A DNA stretch of 45,516 nucleotides. Origin: Chitinophaga pinensis (lineage in GTDB: Bacteria > Bacteroidota > Bacteroidia > NS11-12g > UBA955). Made by a program: the position numbers and the translations under genes. The stretch lies in assembly GCA_945877575.1 (NCBI GenBank), contig CAMDUE010000017.1:1-45516 (forward strand), read 5' to 3'. This document shows positions 41,558 to 45,516 of this stretch, piece after piece. A model generated the notes under the pieces. It did no database searches. It was given only the letters and a program-made list of their open reading frames with translations, and was not told where the DNA came from. The stretch's first letter is position 1. Each line of letters starts with the position of its first letter.

Positions 41558-42421
41558 TTAAATTTTTAGTAACAATTGAGCACCTGTTAAATCTCTAAAA
41601 TTTCTCATGAGTAAGTGACTATGAAATAGTTTATAATCTTCAATTTTCTCATATTGTTCATTTAGTTTTTTAAATGCCATTGAATAAAATTGATTTTCAG
41701 ATAAAACAGCAATAATTTTATTACTAAAATTAATTATAGTATTTTGATTGCTTTCATCTTTAATGTAATTATCATTATTAATTGAATTGATAGCTGTAAT
41801 TAAATCAAAGTTGTCAATTTTTTCAGATTCACTGCAAGCAATTGAAAATGAACCTGATTTAATATAGGTATTTCTATGATGATTGTGCAATTCTGATGCT
41901 TTGCGAAAATTAGAAATATTTATTATTTGTCTACTTAGATGAGCAGTAATGAGGTCGTTAATATCATATAAAGCAGGTGATGCATAAACAATGAAAACTC
42001 TAGTCCCAAATTCATTATCAATGTGCATTAATAGGTCTTGTTGATCTTTATAAATATCATAGCGATAATAAGGTTCATTCCAATACTTCCACTCTTTACC
42101 AATTGAAGTTGTTATAATCGACGGTTTTTTATATTGGAACAATAGATTTGTTTTTATATTTGGTATATTATTTAAAGTTACATCCAAATAATGTTCCATT
42201 TCGTCAGCGATTAATCTCAAGTCCAAACCAGCAAAAGATGGATAGAACCAAATTGGATGCCCTAATCTGCTCCACAGTCTTCTATTGGAAGAAAGAGCTG
42301 AGCTATCAAAGCCTAAACTGCCTTCTTGAACTTGACCAAGTGGGAAATACACATCAGTTTGTCGAGCTAATTCAGAGTTGAAATAGTTCTCGTATGTTTT
42401 TTCTTCAAATCTTGCTCGCAT
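41558..42421 (-). CDS. Third gene of the SIR2-HerA operon, possible nuclease, uncharacterised
   Basis: The 287-residue protein is not one I can name. The N-terminal third has YFPLGQVQEGSLGFDSSAL and, about 55 residues on, TNLLFQYKKPSI. The order E..GxD..QxK recalls PD-(D/E)xK nucleases (Glu33, Asp39, Gln96, Lys98), but this is inference. The rest is helical, with HNHHRNTYIKSGSFSIACSE and a C-terminal MRNFRDLTGAQLLLK. It starts 7 bases after the HerA stop, so it is very probably part of the same system. Confidence 0.6.
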   Translation of the reverse strand: MRARFEEKTYENYFNSELARQTDVYFPLGQVQEGSLGFDSSALSSNRRLWSRLGHPIWFYPSFAGLDLRLIADEMEHYLDVTLNNIPNIKTNLLFQYKKPSIITTSIGKEWKYWNEPYYRYDIYKDQQDLLMHIDNEFGTRVFIVYASPALYDINDLITAHLSRQIINISNFRKASELHNHHRNTYIKSGSFSIACSESEKIDNFDLITAINSINNDNYIKDESNQNTIINFSNKIIAVLSENQFYSMAFKKLNEQYEKIEDYKLFHSHLLMRNFRDLTGAQLLLKI

Positions 42422-42428
42422 AATTCTT

Positions 42429-44177
42429 TCACGATTTTGATTGTTTTCTTAGTCCACTTACCGCTGTCGCAATATCTTGTTTCGAAGTTTCAGTACTCCA
42501 TTCTTTCCAAAATTTTACTGTTGCACTTTCTGGTTTAATATTTGGTTCATCAATTATTATTCTTGTAGGAAGTAAAGATGCGTCACCAACAACCAAAGCT
42601 TCTCCAATGTCTAAAATTGGAAGTACGTCTGTCAATCCAGATAAATTGTCAGGAAGCAAACGTTTAATTACAGCTTGGTCTTCTGCGTTTGATAGTCTCA
42701 ATGCAATAAAGTTATTACATTGGCTTAAAACCGTTCTGTTTACTTCTGCTGGTCTTTGACTTATTACAGTCAAACTTACGCCATATTTTCTTCCTTCTTT
42801 TGCAATTCTTTCAAAACTTTTTAAACCCAATTCAGCAGCTGCATCTTGATTTGTTCTTTCGGGGATATAAAGATGAGCTTCATCACAAAGCAAAGCAATC
42901 GGATGTTGGTTTTCCCTAATTGTCCATTGTTGAACTGTAAAAACAAGCCTTGCTACTAATCCAATAACTAATGGAAGGACATCAGATGGAACTTCAGAAA
43001 AATCAATAATTTTCACACCTGCTTTCTTTGGATTTGAAGTGGTTCCCAGCATTAATCGCTCACATAGTTTATTCAACCAATTAATGTCCAATTCGTCATC
43101 AGAAATTTGGAAAAGGAAACCAAGTCGTTTGTCCTGCTTTTTAGCTTCAAGTCTTTGAATAAATCTTGACAACTTTCCATTAAAATCACCATTTCTACCA
43201 GCAGCAGTTGCACCGGCCACTCGTTCATTATCCAATCTTTTCAATTCATTTAAAACGGCTTCCAGATTATATGGAATTGGACTATCAATTGTTATGTTCT
43301 CTTTAAATTGACTATCACCGATCCTTTCCAAGAATTCCAATTTTTCACTAAAAACAGTTCTTGAGAAAACCATTGCTTGATTTGGTGCATTGCTATCGCT
43401 TCTGTCAAGAAGCATTGTAAGCATTTCTTCATATGTAAGAAGCCAATAGGGCAGCATTAATACATCATTCTCTAAATTTCTAGTCTTTCCTAAATCAGAT
43501 GGATTAGCTACACGTAAGTGTTGCAAACCGTCCATATTGAATTCCATACCACTATACTCTCCATGAATGTCAAAAAGAATACAGTTTGCCATTGGAAGCT
43601 GAGCTATTTGTTCAATTAATTTTGCAACACACCATGATTTTCCTGAACCTGTACTTCCAACTATTACTGCATGTCTTTGAAATAATTTATCGCCATCTAA
43701 AAATGCTTGCGCTTGTTCATCGATTGAGTATTTCCCAATGGTCAAAGGGACTTTATAATTGTCATGACTTGATATAGTAGTCATGAATTTTGTGATATTT
43801 TCGCCATCAATCGGAAAACACTGTGCTTCAATTTCAGGAACTGTATCAAGATTGCGTTTAAATACGTTTTCATTACGTCCATGTCGGTCAAGTAAAGTAC
43901 CAATAAGATTTACTTTGAGGATATTCTCCGTAAAAAGAAATCCACTTAATCCTAAATCATTTTCAACTGGGTTTTCTTCATCTGAAGCCTTACGGGTTAT
44001 TCTGTTAATCAACCCAATTAAATGTTGCCCAGCTTTTGCACTTTTAATTGCTACAAGTTGGTTTACATGAAGTTTCCTAAGTTTCTCCAACTCTTGAACT
44101 TTGATAACTACTGTTGCGGTATCAACACTAAAAACTGTTCCGATTGCCTGACTATCGTCAAAATTAAATATTGCCAT
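42429..44177 (-). CDS. HerA-like hexameric ATPase/helicase of a SIR2-HerA defence system
   Basis: The 582-residue protein starts with a HAS-barrel (QAIGTVFSVDTATVVIKVQE). Walker A VGSTGSGKSWCVAKL (about 173-187), Walker B ALLCDEAHLYIPE and SLTVISQRPAEVNRTVLSQ follow. These are the HerA/FtsK-type translocase marks, including the Gln-Arg-Pro segment. In SIR2-HerA systems HerA forms a ring that binds and activates SIR2. It is placed 1 base after the SIR2 stop. Confidence 0.88.
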   Translation of the reverse strand: MAIFNFDDSQAIGTVFSVDTATVVIKVQELEKLRKLHVNQLVAIKSAKAGQHLIGLINRITRKASDEENPVENDLGLSGFLFTENILKVNLIGTLLDRHGRNENVFKRNLDTVPEIEAQCFPIDGENITKFMTTISSHDNYKVPLTIGKYSIDEQAQAFLDGDKLFQRHAVIVGSTGSGKSWCVAKLIEQIAQLPMANCILFDIHGEYSGMEFNMDGLQHLRVANPSDLGKTRNLENDVLMLPYWLLTYEEMLTMLLDRSDSNAPNQAMVFSRTVFSEKLEFLERIGDSQFKENITIDSPIPYNLEAVLNELKRLDNERVAGATAAGRNGDFNGKLSRFIQRLEAKKQDKRLGFLFQISDDELDINWLNKLCERLMLGTTSNPKKAGVKIIDFSEVPSDVLPLVIGLVARLVFTVQQWTIRENQHPIALLCDEAHLYIPERTNQDAAAELGLKSFERIAKEGRKYGVSLTVISQRPAEVNRTVLSQCNNFIALRLSNAEDQAVIKRLLPDNLSGLTDVLPILDIGEALVVGDASLLPTRIIIDEPNIKPESATVKFWKEWSTETSKQDIATAVSGLRKQSKS

Positions 44178-44178
44178 T

Positions 44179-45207
44179 TTAGTTTTTTATTAGTTTGAGG
44201 TATTCAGAAAGTGCCCAATAATTCACCTCCGGAATTATTAATTCTCCCGTAAATGAAGATGAGTAAATCCGAGTGTCATTGCCGTTTGCTTCTTCTATCA
44301 AGATGTACTGTTTACAGCCGGTATCAATTATTGACTGCTTTGTTTTTTGTGTTAGTTTTTTTGTAATTACAATTATTGGTTTTCCACTTTTTATTTGTGC
44401 AATTAATTTAGGTTGAACATGAATGTCATTAAAACCGTAGCCGATGCAGAGAAAAGAAGAAGCCTTTTCAATTTCATTATCAGCTTCAGTAAAAATTGTC
44501 CTGAATGGCTCCAATTGCGTTTCATAATATTTGGAAAGTCCAGGTGTTACAATTAATGGTTTATAATTTGCTGGAATTGTTGACCTGTGAGGTAATTGTT
44601 TGTCAGTTTCTTCATTGGACTTGAACCAATCCAAAGAACCATGAACCTTCCAGATATTCACTTGCCCTTTAAAACCATTTATTCTGGTTAAGTCTTGTTG
44701 ATGTATGCTCTTGGAAAAATGTCCAACAAAATTTTGAGTAAATCCAGTACAGATAAAAGCATTAGAAAAGCTTGCAGCATATTCTGCAAGTCGGTCGTAA
44801 TTAGTTGTAACAATTGACACTTTTCTTTGAGCCGCATTTAAAAGATGAGTTGTCAATTCTGCCAATGGGAAATCTGTGTCTCCTTGGAGTAAATTTTCAA
44901 ACGCTTCAATGTCATACTTATTAACCAGTGACCAAGTTTCGAATATCACTTTTTCTGAGACTGTTGGTCTTAATTGTACTTGATGTAATGTTGTTTCTAA
45001 ATCATTTCCTTTTTCAAGCATTGATTTGAAATCTTCGAATTGGGAAATGTCTTCAGGATCTGAAAATGATATATTGTTTTTTAGATGTTCTCCGAGTGAC
45101 TGCATAGAAGGCAGTTGAAAAGGCACAGATGCTCCACTTCCGAGAATGATTATAGGAACTCGGTTTGTCCAATCTTGTATTAATTTTAGTAATGTATCAT
45201 TGTCCAT
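44179..45207 (-). CDS. SIR2-family NADase of a SIR2-HerA defence system
   Basis: The 342-residue protein has the SIR2 features ILGSGASVPF (NAD-binding, about 21-30), SIVTTNYDRLAEY, the catalytic His in IWKVHGSLDWF and CIGYGFNDIHVQP. SIR2 proteins of this sort deplete NAD on phage infection. With HerA immediately downstream this matches the known SIR2-HerA pair. The upstream 30 bases show no good -33/-7 promoter; attC-like copy C begins just beyond. Confidence 0.88.
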   Translation of the reverse strand: MDNDTLLKLIQDWTNRVPIIILGSGASVPFQLPSMQSLGEHLKNNISFSDPEDISQFEDFKSMLEKGNDLETTLHQVQLRPTVSEKVIFETWSLVNKYDIEAFENLLQGDTDFPLAELTTHLLNAAQRKVSIVTTNYDRLAEYAASFSNAFICTGFTQNFVGHFSKSIHQQDLTRINGFKGQVNIWKVHGSLDWFKSNEETDKQLPHRSTIPANYKPLIVTPGLSKYYETQLEPFRTIFTEADNEIEKASSFLCIGYGFNDIHVQPKLIAQIKSGKPIIVITKKLTQKTKQSIIDTGCKQYILIEEANGNDTRIYSSSFTGELIIPEVNYWALSEYLKLIKN

Positions 45208-45240
45208 TCTTGTTGTTTTTTGTGTCGGTGTCTTTTTATT

Positions 45241-45378
45241 ATAATTAACAAGGTATGCGCAAACCCGAAACTGGCTATTTCTAGCTACTTTACTTTATCC
45301 AAGCACTAAATTTGATTGAAGTACAAAGCTTCAAATAAACATTGTACCGCCATTTTTTTAGGTTCGTATAGGTGAAGT
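45241..45378. repeat. attC-like imperfect palindrome, copy C (degenerate)
   Basis: It aligns with copies A and B over the core, for example GTACAAAGCTTCAAATAAAC against GCACAAAGCTCCATGTTTGC, and has TGTACCGCC where A has CAACCCGCC. The right end GTATAGGTGAAG (45366-45377) matches the end of A with one inserted base. The orientation is the same. It lies upstream of the SIR2 gene. Confidence 0.55.
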
Positions 45379-45437
45379 ATTTGATAAAAAAAATTTACTA
45401 TTTGGCTTTTTTAAATAGCTTATGCTATATCTTGTTA

Positions 45438-45516
45438 TTAATTAAAAGTACCAATTTTAATATTTTCAATATTATGAGCAAAACTTCCTATTAATTTCAA
45501 CAATTGGATATAATTA
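45438..45516 (-). CDS. C-terminal end of a gene running off the right edge
   Basis: On the minus strand one frame is open from the edge to a TAA at 45438-45440, encoding NYIQLLKLIGSFAHNIENIK and four further residues. It would place another gene just upstream of attC-like copy C, as expected for a cassette. With only 25 residues visible it may be chance. Confidence 0.3.
   Translation of the reverse strand, partial: NYIQLLKLIGSFAHNIENIKIGTFN

Noticed and set aside
34101-45516. Second copy of the tRNA-Ser 3' end (attR)
   Set aside because: I found no repeat of the T-arm and acceptor sequence to the right of the tRNA. The island end must lie beyond the window.

Overview
The window looks like a chromosome segment of a Bacteroidota bacterium, probably of the Flavobacteriales, though the order is only a guess. 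Four things support the phylum. Good promoters match the phylum's -33 TTG/TTTG and -7 TAnnTTTG pattern. Several secreted proteins end in type IX secretion (T9SS) sorting domains. The gene families bamD-rpoZ-coaBC-DUF4835, GH3/serine-hydrolase fusion and DUF4248 are typical of it. Start sites rarely show a Shine-Dalgarno sequence.

Layout. (1) 1-18.3 kb is core genome. It holds a VWA-domain secreted protein (cut by the left edge) and a transketolase N-terminal subunit. A tightly overlapping run follows: bamD, rpoZ, coaBC, DUF4835, aroB, aroA. Convergent to it are aroC and mazG, then a DUF4153 membrane protein with an M13 peptidase, a GH3/serine-hydrolase fusion, and an ECF sigma factor with a probable anti-sigma protein that may span both membranes. 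(2) 18.5-26.2 kb is AT-rich and accessory. It holds a four-gene signalling module (small Cys protein, polytopic membrane protein, degenerate histidine kinase, LuxR-type regulator) facing four secreted proteins (S74 chaperone, GH16-like enzyme, two LamG-like paralogues). A broken four-helix-bundle gene and a 17-bp tandem repeat end the block. (3) 26.3-32.6 kb returns to core genes: mpl, etfB-etfA, bifunctional nuclease, class IV aminotransferase, TauE-like transporter, pentapeptide protein and tRNA-Ser(UGA). (4) From the tRNA to the right edge is an integrated island. A tyrosine recombinase sits directly beyond the tRNA, followed by a decayed plus-strand mobile-element backbone and a load of minus-strand defence-type genes: TIR-like/SLATT, a 2TM/octapeptide-repeat pair, an AAA ATPase with a small partner, Mrr nuclease/TIR-TM, and SIR2-HerA with a third gene.

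Two kinds of structure are not explained by the genes. First, three related imperfect palindromes of about 130 bp, in one orientation and with integron attC-like ends, separate defence modules in the island. They make it look like a cassette array. Second, at least five intergenic regions in the core half carry degenerate heptanucleotide tandem repeats. Several genes end inside them, and one pair of arrays brackets an intact four-helix-bundle gene.

Everything here was read by eye from the sequence. Family names rest on motifs and general similarity, not on database searches.
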